Shown: positions 25,736 through 35,141 of the stretch, one piece after another | How positions within the stretch are numbered: the stretch's first letter is position 1 | How the letters are laid out: every line of letters begins with the position of its first letter | Assembly (NCBI RefSeq): GCF_025960875.1 | Contig: NZ_JAODLR010000008.1 | Span: 111,787-175,786, forward strand | Direction: 5' to 3' | DNA: 64,000 nucleotides | Source: Crystallibacter permensis | Lineage (GTDB): Bacteria > Actinomycetota > Actinomycetes > Actinomycetales > Micrococcaceae | Notes under the pieces: generated by a model | Database searches by the model: none | Seen by the model: only the letters and a program-made list of their open reading frames with translations | What the model was told of the DNA's origin: nothing | Translations under genes and position numbers: made by a program

Positions 25736-28700
25736 GGAACCTCAGTCCCCGCGGCGTGGTGTAGAAGCCGGCGCCGGTCAGTGCCCGGGCCACGTCCGTG
25801 TCCAGTACGGGTGCGCCGTTGACCTTCTCCACCGCCATCTTGTCCGCAGCGCCGTGGCGGATGATGCCCACCAACGCCTCGGCGCACAGCGTCAGCGTGT
25901 CCGCATCCTCGGTGAAGGTCAGCAGCGTCTTGCCGCCGCGCTCCACATACAGCGCCAGCTCCCCGTCCACCAGCACCACCAGCGCACCGGCCTTGCGGCC
26001 CGGCCGGTGTCCGCCGTCCTGCACCGGCCAGGGCAACGCCGCCCCGTAGGGATTGGCCGGATCCGTGGCGGCGAGCGCGAGCGCGGACGGGGGTTGCTCG
26101 CCAAGCTGTGCATCACGGTTGAAGGAGCGCAGCCGGTCCACGGTGGCCGGTACGGCGAACTGCGCGGCGCCGAGGTGCTCGATGAAGTACCCGCGCCGGC
26201 AGCGTCCGCTTTCCTCCAGCCGCGCCAGCACCTTGTAGAGCAGCCCGAAGCCGCCCGGAATCCCTTCATTGGCCACCGAGCCGCGGGTCACCACGCCGTA
26301 GCGGTCCAGCATCAGTTCGGCGGTGGCATGCGCTTGGATGGTCGGATCCGCTTCCGGCGGCGGCAGCAGCGACCAGCGCCCGGCCGCGAGCGGAAGTGAC
26401 GCGCGTCCAGGGTGTCCCGCGCCGGTCCCCGGCCTCAGCCCGGCACCCGAGCCAAGGCCGCTCCCTGCGCCGAGCCCGTGCATCCGCCCGATCCGGCCCA
26501 GCCGTGCCGAGCGGGCCCGCGGCGCGGACGGCCGCTGCTTATGCGCGGTGGTGCCGCCGGCGAGCAGGGCGCGCACCGGGGTGAACGTGTCATTGGTGAT
26601 CCGCCCGGCCCAGACCAGTTCCCACAGGGCTGTCACCACGTCGGCGTCCGTGGCCTGCGTGCCGCCGGCCGCCAGCGCGTCCGCGAGCTGGCGGAAGAAG
26701 AAGGCTGCACCGCCGAACTGCCCGCCGGAGGCGAGCACGTTCAGCAGTTCGTATTGCAGCACGCTGGGCTCGAAATCGGGCTGCGGGTTCAGCGTCAGCG
26801 GGGCGTTCTCGGCCAACTGCAACGTGATCCAGCCGTCGTTTCCGGCCAGCGATCCGGCGCCGGCCCACAGCACCTCGCCGGTGGCGGTCAGCTCGTCCAG
26901 CATTGACGGCGCGTAATTGGCCACGCGGGTGCCCAGGATCAGCGGTTCCCAGGCGGAGGCCGGCACCGGCACGCCGGAGAGCTGGTCGATCACGGTGGCC
27001 ACGCCGTCCAGCCCCCGCAAGCCGGAGCCCACATTCTGCCAGACCGGCAGGAACCGCGCGTAGGTGGCTGGATCCACCGGCTCCACTTCCTGCCGGAGGG
27101 CGGCCAGCGAGCGGCGGCGGATCTTGCGCAGCACCTCGACATCGCACCACTCCACCACGCCGGTCACCGGCGGGACGGCACTTTCCGGCGGGCGGAACTC
27201 GCCCTCGGCCACGCGCCCGTCCTTGAGCAGCCGGCGCAGCGCGGTGTCCACCACGGCAACGCCGAGCCCCAGCCGGGCCGCGCATTCCGGCGCGGTAAAC
27301 GGCCCGTGCGTGCGGGCGTACCGGCCCACCAGGTCACCGAGCGGATCCGCCACCGGCTCGATGAAGGCCAGCGGCACGCCCATCGGCAGCGGCACACCGA
27401 GCGCGTCGCGCAGCCGCGCGGCGTCTTCGACGGCGGCCCAACGCCCGACGCCGGCGATGCCCACCTTGAGTGCGCGGTTGGCTTTGGCCAGCTCCGCCAG
27501 CAGCGGTTCGACGTAGACCGTTGCGGCACCGTCCACCGCAGGCTCGCTATCCGTCGTCGTGGTCTCGGCTTCTGCCGGCGCCACGCCCTCGGGGAGTTCG
27601 ACGCGCAAGGCGATTTCCGCCGTCGTGAGCGGTCCGAGCAACCGGAGCAGGTCCGCGATGCCCTCGAGGCCGCGGACTTTCCTGTCCTCGCTGAGGCGCT
27701 GGAGTTCGCGCTCCGTGCGGGCGATGATGTCCGCGTCCAGCAGTTCGCGCAGTTCGGCCCGGCCCAGCAGGTCATTGAGCAGCGACGGGTCCAGCGACAG
27801 TGCCGCCGCGCGCCGCTCGGCCAGCGGGGAGTCGCCTTCGTAGAGGAAGGACGCGACGTAGCCGTAGAGCAGCGAGCGGGCGAACGGCGACGGTTGCGGC
27901 GTGGTGGTCTCGAGTATGCGCAGTTCCCGACGCTCGATGGAAGAGGCGATGTCTTTCAAAGCGGGCAGGTCGTAGACATCCTGCAGGCATTCGCGCACGG
28001 TTTCGAGCACGATGGGGAAGGTGGGGTACTTCCGGGCGACATCCAGCAGCTGGGCTGAGCGCTGGCGCTGCTGCCACAGCGGAGTGCGTTTGGCCGGATT
28101 CTGCCGGGGCAGCAGCAGCGCGCGGGCGGCGCACTCGCGGAACCGGGACGCGAAGAGTGCCGAGCCGCCGACCTCGGCCGTGACGATCTGGTCCAGCTCC
28201 TCCGGATCGAACAGGAACAGCTCCGCGCCCGGCGGCTCGTCCTCCATCATCGGCACGCGCAGGACAATCCCGTCATCCGCGGCCATCGCGGAGCCATCCA
28301 TACCGTAGCGCTGGTGCAGCCGGGCGCCGACGGCGAGGGCCCAGGGCGCGTGCACAGGCATGCCGAACGGACTGTGCAGCACCACCCGCCAGTCGCCGAG
28401 CTCGTCGTGGAAGCGCTCCACCACCAGTGCCCTGTCGCTCGGCACTACGTCCGTGGCCTGCCGCTGCTCGGCCAGATAGGCCACCAGGTTGGCGGCGGCC
28501 CATTCGTCCAGGCCGTTGCCGCGCAGCCGTTCCAGTGCCGGTTCCTCGGCTGTTGCGGACAACTCGCGCACAAAGGCGCCCAGCGCGCGGCCCAGCTCCA
28601 CCGGGCGGCCGAGCGAATCGCCCTTCCAGAACGGGAGCTTGCCGGGCTGGCCAAACGCGGGGGAGACCAGCACCCGGTCATGCGTGATGTCTTCGATCCG

Positions 28701-30593
28701 CCAGCTCGTGGCGCCCAGCGCGAAGACATCCCCGACGCGCGATTCGTAGACCATCTCCTCGTCCAGCTCGCCGACCCGCCTGCCGCCCTTGCCCGCGCCG
28801 TCTTCGGAGCCCACCAGGTACACGCCGAAGAGCCCGCGGTCCGGAATGGTGCCGCCGGAGGTGACCGCGAGCCGCTGGGCGCCGGGCCGCCCGATGATGG
28901 TTCCGGCCACGCGGTCCCAAATAATCCGCGGGCGCAGCTCGGCGAACTCGTCCGAAGGATAGCGGCCAGCGAGCAGGTCCAGCGTGGCCTCGAACGCGGA
29001 ACGCGGCAGGGTGCCGAAGGGTGCGGAACGGCGTACGACGTCGAACCATTCCTCCACCTCCACGGGACCTAACGCTGTGGCCGCCACCGTTTGCTGGGCG
29101 AGGATGTCCAGCGGGTTGGCCGGAATGTAGAGCGGCTCGATCCGCCCGGCCAGCATGCGCTCCACGGTGACCGTAGTGTTCACCAGGTCCTGCCGGTGCT
29201 TGGGGAACAGGACGCCCTGCGAGGTCTCGCCGACCTGGTGCCCGGCCCGGCCCACGCGCTGCAGCCCGCTGGCCACCGACTGCGGCGATTCCACCTGGAC
29301 CACCAGGTCCACGGCGCCCATGTCGATGCCTAGTTCCAGACTGGACGTGGCCACAACGCAGCGCAGTCGGCCGGACTTCAGGTCATCCTCGATCAGCGCC
29401 CGCTGGTCCTTGCTGACCGAACCGTGGTGGGCACGCGCCAGCAGCGGCTCCGCTCCCGAAACCGATCCGGCCTGGGCCATGATCTGCGCGGGCATGCGGG
29501 ACGGGGAGCCGGTAATGGCCGGGCTGGCCTGTGTGGCAGTTTCCACGCCGGGTGAAGGCCCGTCGGCCCCGGCGGCATTGTCCGGTGGCTGCTCCGTCGC
29601 CCACACCTCGGCGGCGGCCTGGCGTTCGGCCCAGATTTCGTTGAAGCGGGCCGTGAGCCGTTCGGCCAGGCGCCGGGAGTTGGCGAAGACAATGGTGGAC
29701 CGGTTGGCCGCGATCAGGTCCACGATCTTCTCTTCGACGTGCGGCCAGATGGATGCCGGCTGTGCGCCCGGCCCGAGCTCCTCCGCCGACGGTGCCGCCA
29801 GCGCCGTCATGTCCTCCACCGGGACGGAGACGGTCAAGTCCCACTTCTTTTGCGACGGCGGCGCCACGATTTCCACCGGTGCGCTGCCGCCGAGGAAACG
29901 GGCTACCGTCTCCAGCGGTTCAACCGTGGCCGAAAGCCCGATCCGCTGGGCCCGCTTCGGCAGCAGCGCATCCAGCCGCTCCAGCGAGAGCGCCAAATGC
30001 GCCCCGCGCTTGGTCCCGGCGACGGCGTGGACCTCGTCCACAATGACCGTGTCCACCGCAGCCAGCGTCTCGCGCGCCTTGGAGGTCAGCATCAGGAACA
30101 GGGATTCCGGCGTCGTAATCAGGATGTCCGGCGGGTGGGTGAGCAATCTGCGCCGGTCCGAAGCCGGAGTATCCCCGGAGCGGACGCCTACGGTGATATC
30201 CGGGGCGGGCAGGCCCAGACGCCTGGCGGTCTGAGTGATGCCGATCAGCGGCGCGCGAAGGTTCCGTTCCACGTCCACGCCAAGGGCCTTCAGCGGGGAG
30301 ATATAGAGGACCTTGGTGCCGCGGGAGGGTTTTTTGCCGCGCTTGCCTGCCGGGAGTTCTTCGATCGGCAGCTCCGGGGCCTGCTCGGCCGCAGTGATGA
30401 AGCCATCCAGTGCCCAGAGGAAGGCTGCCAGCGTCTTGCCGGAGCCGGTAGGGGCGACCACCAGCGCATGGGAGCCTGCCGAAATGGCGTTCCAGGCGCC
30501 CTCCTGCGCATCCGTGGGCGCGCTGAAGGCCCCGGCGAACCACGCACTGGTGGCCGGGGAAAACCTGGAAAGAACCGGCGAGCTGTTTTCGAT
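25728..30593 (-). CDS. lhr: Lhr-type ATP-dependent DNA helicase (no canonical start codon seen)
   Basis: About 1621 residues, the full length of the large Lhr helicases. The frame has Walker A APTGSGKT, the DEVH box (VDEVHAVAG), SAT motif III (LSATVEP) and motif VI (QRVGRAGH), followed by the WH and Lhr C-terminal domains. N-terminal SRFSPATSAWFAG and APTDAQEGAW match the family, yet between the in-frame stop TAG at 30603-30605 and GTG 30461 there is no ATG, GTG or TTG. An ATC at 30591-30593 would give MENSSPVLSRF, the expected N-terminus, so a near-cognate start or a base change from ATG to ATC is likely. Downstream nei2 overlaps by 8 bases. Confidence 0.85.
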   Translation of the reverse strand: MENSSPVLSRFSPATSAWFAGAFSAPTDAQEGAWNAISAGSHALVVAPTGSGKTLAAFLWALDGFITAAEQAPELPIEELPAGKRGKKPSRGTKVLYISPLKALGVDVERNLRAPLIGITQTARRLGLPAPDITVGVRSGDTPASDRRRLLTHPPDILITTPESLFLMLTSKARETLAAVDTVIVDEVHAVAGTKRGAHLALSLERLDALLPKRAQRIGLSATVEPLETVARFLGGSAPVEIVAPPSQKKWDLTVSVPVEDMTALAAPSAEELGPGAQPASIWPHVEEKIVDLIAANRSTIVFANSRRLAERLTARFNEIWAERQAAAEVWATEQPPDNAAGADGPSPGVETATQASPAITGSPSRMPAQIMAQAGSVSGAEPLLARAHHGSVSKDQRALIEDDLKSGRLRCVVATSSLELGIDMGAVDLVVQVESPQSVASGLQRVGRAGHQVGETSQGVLFPKHRQDLVNTTVTVERMLAGRIEPLYIPANPLDILAQQTVAATALGPVEVEEWFDVVRRSAPFGTLPRSAFEATLDLLAGRYPSDEFAELRPRIIWDRVAGTIIGRPGAQRLAVTSGGTIPDRGLFGVYLVGSEDGAGKGGRRVGELDEEMVYESRVGDVFALGATSWRIEDITHDRVLVSPAFGQPGKLPFWKGDSLGRPVELGRALGAFVRELSATAEEPALERLRGNGLDEWAAANLVAYLAEQRQATDVVPSDRALVVERFHDELGDWRVVLHSPFGMPVHAPWALAVGARLHQRYGMDGSAMAADDGIVLRVPMMEDEPPGAELFLFDPEELDQIVTAEVGGSALFASRFRECAARALLLPRQNPAKRTPLWQQRQRSAQLLDVARKYPTFPIVLETVRECLQDVYDLPALKDIASSIERRELRILETTTPQPSPFARSLLYGYVASFLYEGDSPLAERRAAALSLDPSLLNDLLGRAELRELLDADIIARTERELQRLSEDRKVRGLEGIADLLRLLGPLTTAEIALRVELPEGVAPAEAETTTTDSEPAVDGAATVYVEPLLAELAKANRALKVGIAGVGRWAAVEDAARLRDALGVPLPMGVPLAFIEPVADPLGDLVGRYARTHGPFTAPECAARLGLGVAVVDTALRRLLKDGRVAEGEFRPPESAVPPVTGVVEWCDVEVLRKIRRRSLAALRQEVEPVDPATYARFLPVWQNVGSGLRGLDGVATVIDQLSGVPVPASAWEPLILGTRVANYAPSMLDELTATGEVLWAGAGSLAGNDGWITLQLAENAPLTLNPQPDFEPSVLQYELLNVLASGGQFGGAAFFFRQLADALAAGGTQATDADVVTALWELVWAGRITNDTFTPVRALLAGGTTAHKQRPSAPRARSARLGRIGRMHGLGAGSGLGSGAGLRPGTGAGHPGRASLPLAAGRWSLLPPPEADPTIQAHATAELMLDRYGVVTRGSVANEGIPGGFGLLYKVLARLEESGRCRRGYFIEHLGAAQFAVPATVDRLRSFNRDAQLGEQPPSALALAATDPANPYGAALPWPVQDGGHRPGRKAGALVVLVDGELALYVERGGKTLLTFTEDADTLTLCAEALVGIIRHGAADKMAVEKVNGAPVLDTDVARALTGAGFYTTPRGLRFRA

Positions 30594-30608
30594 AGTTCGA
30601 GACTATCG
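30590..30608. repeat. Inverted repeat at the lhr start
   Basis: Perfect 7-bp arms CGATAGT and ACTATCG separated by 5 bases (TCGAG), at 30590-30608. It covers the presumed translation start of lhr and lies 31 bases beyond the stop of the upstream lipoprotein gene. No U-run follows, so it looks more like an operator than a terminator. Confidence 0.6.
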
Positions 30609-30638
30609 CCCGCCGCCGACAGGACGCACCACCGGCGG

Positions 30639-31331
30639 TTATGCGGCTACAAAAGTGCCGACCGTCATGAGCACCACGGCCTCGTTGGCGCACCCGATGG
30701 TCTCCTGCGGCGCTGTCAGCCAAGCGGTGTCGTTCGGCGGGTAGACTCGAACCCCGGCCACATCCGACTGGTTGCATTCGGGCCCGTAGTTGCCGGCGTT
30801 GGTCTGCTGCAGCTGGGCCACGGCGGATTCGCCCGGCGCCAGCGTCACCGTCACCTTCTCCGCTGCGGCGTCCCGGTCCGCCGGCGCGCCGACCTGGTTG
30901 CCTGCGGCGTCCACGTAGGACACCCCGGGGTAGCCGCGGACAGTGCAGTCTTCGGAGTCGATGTTGGTGACCACCAGGCTGCGGTAGACGCTGCCGGCCG
31001 CGCCGGCACCCGGTTCGGTCTTGATGGCAGCCTCCAGCTGGTCCGCCTTGCATTCGCCCGTTTCGGCGGTTCCCTCGGCGGGAGCGTCCGTCTCTTCGGC
31101 AGCCGGGGCGGAGGTCTCCGCTTCCTCCGCCGGCGCACTTTCAGTCGCGGCGGAGCCTGATCCCGATGCCGAACCGGAGGCCTGGTCCGAGGCCTGGGGG
31201 GCGGCGGACGAGGTGGCAGGAGCGCTGCCGGCGGGCTCCTGCGATTCCGGCTGGCCGCAGCCGGCCAGCAGTACAGCACAACCCATCAGAACTGCCGCTG
31301 CTGCACCGGGCAGCTTGTTACGTTTCACCAT
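30639..31331 (-). CDS. DUF4232 lipoprotein
   Basis: 230 residues. A signal peptide (about 1-24) ends in the lipobox LAGC, with Cys25 as lipidation site. A 65-residue Ser/Ala/Glu-rich linker precedes a DUF4232 domain (about 95-230) of extracytoplasmic beta-sandwich type with two conserved-looking Cys pairs (ECKADQ / EDCTV and PECNQ / IGCAN). It is anchored to the outer face of the membrane. It lies 45 bases upstream of lhr on the same strand. Confidence 0.82.
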   Translation of the reverse strand: MVKRNKLPGAAAAVLMGCAVLLAGCGQPESQEPAGSAPATSSAAPQASDQASGSASGSGSAATESAPAEEAETSAPAAEETDAPAEGTAETGECKADQLEAAIKTEPGAGAAGSVYRSLVVTNIDSEDCTVRGYPGVSYVDAAGNQVGAPADRDAAAEKVTVTLAPGESAVAQLQQTNAGNYGPECNQSDVAGVRVYPPNDTAWLTAPQETIGCANEAVVLMTVGTFVAA

Positions 31332-31365
31332 GACACCAGCGTAAGGCCAGCCGGCCCGGAATCAA

Positions 31366-31395
31366 CGAAACCCGGCCGCCAAGGACCGGGTTTCG
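31366..31395 (-). terminator. Hairpin downstream of the YcnI-like gene
   Basis: Perfect 10-bp stem CGAAACCCGG (31366-31375) and CCGGGTTTCG (31386-31395) with a 10-base loop. It lies after the stop of the YcnI gene on the minus strand. The 3' side is not U-rich, so termination strength is uncertain. Confidence 0.6.
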
Positions 31396-31417
31396 CCGAC
31401 TTTTTGCGGAGCGTTCG

Positions 31418-32218
31418 TTACTTCTTCACTCCACGGGTGCGTACCAGTGCCGCAACACCCGCGAGCAGCCCCAGCAGTCCGGCCACCAGACCGACCCAGC
31501 CGGCCGTACCCGCACCGCCGTCGTTGTTTCCACCGCTACCGGCCGCGGAGGTGTTGGACGCCTGCTCCGTGTCGGCGGAGCCGCCCTCAGCGGTGCCCTG
31601 GCCGTGGCCGGCTGCCTCGGCCGCGGTCACCGCGAACGACGGCGCGGGGGACTTCAGATCGTGGGAGTCCTGGCCCGCTTCGGCCACCTGCGCCCAGTCC
31701 GTGGCGCCCTCGGTGCAGGTCTGCAGCACGGGGAACGCCAGCGATTCGCCCTCGGCCGTTGGCAGTTGCACCTGGATCTGCAGGGCATCGCGGACGCCGT
31801 CGGCCAGGGGTTCCTTGGCGGTGTAGACAATTTCGCTCACCCGCTTGGTGATGGTGGTGCCGTTCTCGAGCTTCTTGGGCGTCTCCAGGGTCTCCTCGAC
31901 CTTCTCGACGTCCCAGCCCGGATGCGCCGTGGGCGTGGCGTCATCGATCTGCTCCGGCAGGCTGATCGCGATTTCCGTGGTGGGCGCACTTTCGCAGCCG
32001 TGCGCAAAGTCGAAGGTGAGCAGGGACGAGGAGCCGGCAGCCGTGCTGTCCGGGGTGACATGGACGTGGGCCGACGCCGATGCGGCACCGACGCCGAGCA
32101 GTCCGATGGTCGCGGCGGCGGCAAGCCCGGTGCGCAGGGTGCGCGCCGGGCGGCGGGTGGTGCGGGCATCGCCGGCAGTTCCGGCAGTGCGGGCGGTGTG
32201 CGTGGTCTGGGTGGTCAT
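31418..32218 (-). CDS. YcnI-like (DUF1775) copper-binding membrane-anchored protein
   Basis: 266 residues. A cleaved signal peptide ending ASASA places His at the new N-terminus (AHVHV), the DUF1775 copper site. The domain runs to about residue 190 (PTTEIAISLPEQI, HPGWDVEKVEE), followed by a Gly/Ala/Ser-rich linker and a C-terminal membrane helix (GWVGLVAGLLGLLAGVAALV). It would bind copper outside the membrane. AAAGG sits 7 bases before the ATG. It is 98 bases downstream of a His-rich membrane gene on the same strand. Confidence 0.88.
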   Translation of the reverse strand: MTTQTTHTARTAGTAGDARTTRRPARTLRTGLAAAATIGLLGVGAASASAHVHVTPDSTAAGSSSLLTFDFAHGCESAPTTEIAISLPEQIDDATPTAHPGWDVEKVEETLETPKKLENGTTITKRVSEIVYTAKEPLADGVRDALQIQVQLPTAEGESLAFPVLQTCTEGATDWAQVAEAGQDSHDLKSPAPSFAVTAAEAAGHGQGTAEGGSADTEQASNTSAAGSGGNNDGGAGTAGWVGLVAGLLGLLAGVAALVRTRGVKK

Positions 32219-32316
32219 GGCTATTACCTTTCAGGGTGCGCCAAGTAGGGCGCGTGAGCTGGATGGCCTGCGCGATGGCCGGGCTGTTGCCCGAAGGGCG
32301 CCGCAAGCCGGATTGC

Positions 32317-32991
32317 TTAGTGAAAGGAAAGCGCCGGGGGCCCGCGCAGCGGCTCGAGTTTCAGTTGGCATAGGGTCCGCGGGCGCAGCAGCGCGCCGGG
32401 TGCCGGCGCGGTATGAGCGGGACGAATGGGAAGAACGACGGCAGAGGGCAGCTTGGCGAGCGGCCGCAGCCAGGCGGCAAGCGCCCAGACGGCCTCTTCG
32501 CCCCGGACCAGGAGCAGTCCGGTCAGCGCGGCGGCGAGCACGTGGGCGCCGACCATTGCGGCACCATGCCCGGCCGACCCGTGCGCGGCAACACCAGCAG
32601 CGCTCGCGGCACCGGCCACGCATTCCAGCGACCCGGCCCCCGCATAGGCATGGTGGCCCGCTTCGGTGCACACCGCCGTCGTACTTAATGCGGTGAAGGC
32701 CTGGTGCAGGGCCAGTTGGCTGCCCGAGAGAATGGCAACCATGGTGGTGGGGCCGAGTTTGCGTCCGGCGAGCAAGGTCACCGGCAGCAGCGTCAGCACA
32801 CTCAGGCCAATAACGACGCCGGCGGCCGGCATGGTGCCACCACCGGCCACATGCGCGGCGGCGGCGAGGCACAACACGGTGGCGCTCACGGCGGCGGCAC
32901 GGAGCAGGCGGAAGTGGGCAAAGCTGAGAGGGACAGAGCTGAAGGGGGCAGCGCTGACGGGCGCCGGGCGCAAGAGTTCCGCGGAATGCAT
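32317..32991 (-). CDS. Small His-containing membrane protein next to YcnI
   Basis: 224 residues with 4-5 hydrophobic helices. A cluster of His and Cys falls between two helices (AVCTEAGHHAYAGAGSLEC, then AAHGSAGHGAAMVGAHV), which suggests metal contact. No family name is recognised. GGAGG lies 5 bases before the ATG at 32991. The gene precedes the YcnI-like gene on the same strand, so it may take part in copper handling. Confidence 0.6.
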   Translation of the reverse strand: MHSAELLRPAPVSAAPFSSVPLSFAHFRLLRAAAVSATVLCLAAAAHVAGGGTMPAAGVVIGLSVLTLLPVTLLAGRKLGPTTMVAILSGSQLALHQAFTALSTTAVCTEAGHHAYAGAGSLECVAGAASAAGVAAHGSAGHGAAMVGAHVLAAALTGLLLVRGEEAVWALAAWLRPLAKLPSAVVLPIRPAHTAPAPGALLRPRTLCQLKLEPLRGPPALSFH

Positions 32992-33017
32992 GGCCGCCTC
33001 CCTTCCTGCCGTTCTTC

Positions 33018-33028
33018 TACAGTCTGTA
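33018..33028 (-). promoter_or_regulatory. Candidate operator upstream of the His-rich membrane protein
   Basis: Perfect palindrome TACAGTCTGTA, 27 bases upstream of the start of the gene at 32991. It resembles copper-operon boxes (TACA-N2-TGTA) but with a 3-base centre. Confidence 0.4.
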
Positions 33029-33090
33029 AAAGTCTAGCCGCCAAGGACCCGCGCGCCTCAAATCATGCGTCCGGCAAAGCCCCTGTTGCC

Positions 33091-33558
33091 TCACACGTGA
33101 TGGTAGGGGCGGCCGCTTGCAATTTCCTGAGCCCGGTAGAGCTGTTCGATCAGGATGAGCCGGACCAGCTGGTGCGGGAACACCAGCTTGGATAGCGACC
33201 AGACGAAGTCCGCGCGCTGGTGGATGCTCTGGTCCACACCGTAGGCGCCGCCGATGATCAGCGTGATGTTGCGCGAGGTATCCAGGGGCGCCTGCAGCGT
33301 GCGGGCCAGTGTGGGGGAGTCGATGTTCTTGCCGCGCTCGTCCAGCAGGATGACAAAGTCGTTGGCGTACTTGCCGCCGAGCTTGCCCAGCAGCTGCTCG
33401 GATTCCTCCTTGCGGGCAGCGTCGTGCTCGCGGGCGGAGTGCGGGATGGGCAGCCAGGTGACATCGAAGGGCTTCTTCATCCGCTTCTCGTAGCGGTCGA
33501 TCCCCTCGGCCACCCAGGACTCGTGCTTGCGGCCGACGGTCAGAATGCGAAGTGCCAT
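33091..33558 (-). CDS. rlmH: 23S rRNA (pseudouridine-1915-N3)-methyltransferase RlmH
   Basis: 155 residues, the usual RlmH length. SPOUT-type fold, with the SAM-binding region IIGGAYGVDQSIHQRAD and the C-terminal PYHHV that closes the knot. It methylates N3 of the pseudouridine 1915 in the A-site region of helix 69. Confidence 0.97.
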   Translation of the reverse strand: MALRILTVGRKHESWVAEGIDRYEKRMKKPFDVTWLPIPHSAREHDAARKEESEQLLGKLGGKYANDFVILLDERGKNIDSPTLARTLQAPLDTSRNITLIIGGAYGVDQSIHQRADFVWSLSKLVFPHQLVRLILIEQLYRAQEIASGRPYHHV

Positions 33559-33582
33559 TGGACTATCTTGTCATCCGGCTAC

Positions 33583-33613
33583 GGCCCGGCGGGCCAGGGA
33601 GCCCCGCCGGGCC
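33583..33613. terminator. Hairpin between flotillin and rlmH
   Basis: Perfect 11-bp stem GGCCCGGCGGG (33583-33593) and CCCGCCGGGCC (33603-33613) with a 9-base loop. It follows the flotillin stop on the minus strand and precedes rlmH. There is no U-run on the 3' side. Confidence 0.65.
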
Positions 33614-33626
33614 AACGCACTAACCG

Positions 33627-34988
33627 CTAGCTCCCGGCGTGCTCGTGGTTTTCGGACGCTGCGAGCAGATCCGTGCTGGTTCCGGCAGCCCCCGCCTTGG
33701 ATGACTTGTCGGCCGTCATGTTCCGGGCCACGTCGGTCAGATCCACGCCGGTCATCGTCTTGAGCATGGACAGCGTCTCCACCAGGTTGGTGGAGATGTT
33801 CTGGCTGAGCTTGCTCTCGCCGTCGTTGGAGATGACGTTCAGCTCCGAGATGTTGGCGTAGGGTGCGGCCAGTTCGTGCGCGATCAGGGGGAGCGTGTCC
33901 AGCATCCGGTCCAGCACCGCGGCGTCGTTGAACTGCTTGTAGGCCTCGGCCTTGGCCAGTGTGGAGGCGGCCTCCGCTTCACCCTGGGCGCGGATGGCGG
34001 CGGCCTTCGCGGCACCTTCAAGCTCCACGGCCTTGGCCTCGTTTTCGCGCCGCGCCAGTTCGGCTTCGGCAGCCAGCATGGACTGGGTCTTGGCGGCCTC
34101 GGCGATCTGCACCTGGCGGTAGCGCTCCGCATCGGCCGGCCGGCGCACTTCGGTGTCCAGCTGCTTGGCCTTCAGCTCCGCCTGGCGGACGGCAACCAGT
34201 TCTTCCTGCTCAAGGATCCGCTGGCGCTGCGCGGCTTCGGCCAGCGGGCCGGCGGCGTTGGCAGCGGCCAGCCGGGCGTCGGTCTCTTCCTTGATGTCGG
34301 CCTGCTTCAGGGCCAGCGTGCGCTGGGCGATGGCAACCTTCTCGTCGGCCAGCGCCTGTGCTTCGGAGGCTTCACGGGTGGCCGACGCCTCGGCGATAGC
34401 AGCCAGCTTGGCCACCTCGGCGGCCTGCGGGCGGCCCATGTTGTTGATGTAGTCGCCTTCATCGTCCACGGCCGAGATCTGGAAGGTGTCGATGACCAGG
34501 CCCTGGTTGTTCATGGAGTGCTCGGCCTCTTCGGAAACCGAGGCGGCGAAGGACGCGCGGTCCTGGATGATCTGCTCCACCGTGAGCGTTCCGACGACGG
34601 CGCGCAGCGAGCCCGCCAGGATCTCCTGCGTGTAGTGGTCGATCTGGTCCTGCTGGTTCAGGAAACGCTGGGCGGCCCGGCGGATGGAGACATCATCCCC
34701 GCCAACCTTGACCTGCGCGACGCCGGTGAGCTGGAGCTGGATGCCGTTCTTCGAGATGCCGTCGATTTCCACCCGGATCTGGCGCGAGGCCAGCGACATG
34801 GTGTAGGCCCGCTGGATGAACGGGTACACAATGACCCGGCCGCCGGAGACCACCCGCTGGTCATCCTGGCCGCCCCGGCCGGTAATGATCAGCGCCTCGG
34901 AAGGACCGGCCACACGGTAGGCCCGCATGAAACTGAAAATAATGATGAGAACGACGACGATGAGAACGGCTGGCAGAACTAACTCCAC
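33627..34988 (-). CDS. Flotillin-like membrane scaffold protein
   Basis: 453 residues. A single N-terminal membrane helix (VLPAVLIVVVLIIIFSF) is followed by the PHB/band-7 domain (GPSEALIITGRGG, then VEIDGISKNGIQLQLTGVAQVKVGG) and a long Ala/Glu-rich coiled coil (about 200-400, ARREN, AEAASTLAKAEAYK). Flotillins organise membrane microdomains. GTG 34988 gives a start just before the helix; an upstream in-frame start at 35099 would add a polar 37-residue tail. A clear ribosome site was not found. Confidence 0.88.
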   Translation of the reverse strand: MELVLPAVLIVVVLIIIFSFMRAYRVAGPSEALIITGRGGQDDQRVVSGGRVIVYPFIQRAYTMSLASRQIRVEIDGISKNGIQLQLTGVAQVKVGGDDVSIRRAAQRFLNQQDQIDHYTQEILAGSLRAVVGTLTVEQIIQDRASFAASVSEEAEHSMNNQGLVIDTFQISAVDDEGDYINNMGRPQAAEVAKLAAIAEASATREASEAQALADEKVAIAQRTLALKQADIKEETDARLAAANAAGPLAEAAQRQRILEQEELVAVRQAELKAKQLDTEVRRPADAERYRQVQIAEAAKTQSMLAAEAELARRENEAKAVELEGAAKAAAIRAQGEAEAASTLAKAEAYKQFNDAAVLDRMLDTLPLIAHELAAPYANISELNVISNDGESKLSQNISTNLVETLSMLKTMTGVDLTDVARNMTADKSSKAGAAGTSTDLLAASENHEHAGS

Positions 34989-35141
34989 GGCGGACTGCTT
35001 TCTTTGCGAGACTGGGCAGGACAGACAACCGCCGTTGTCTGGTGCGTCACTCCGGCGGCCCCACTTCGATCCTAGGGCATGGGCATTGGAAGCTTTCACC
35101 TTCCTGTGGAGAACCGCCAGCCCGTGGAGAACAGCCGGTGC

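Noticed and set aside
33876..34982. 368-codon plus-strand frame through flotillin
   Set aside because: Antisense shadow with Gly/Leu/Arg composition.
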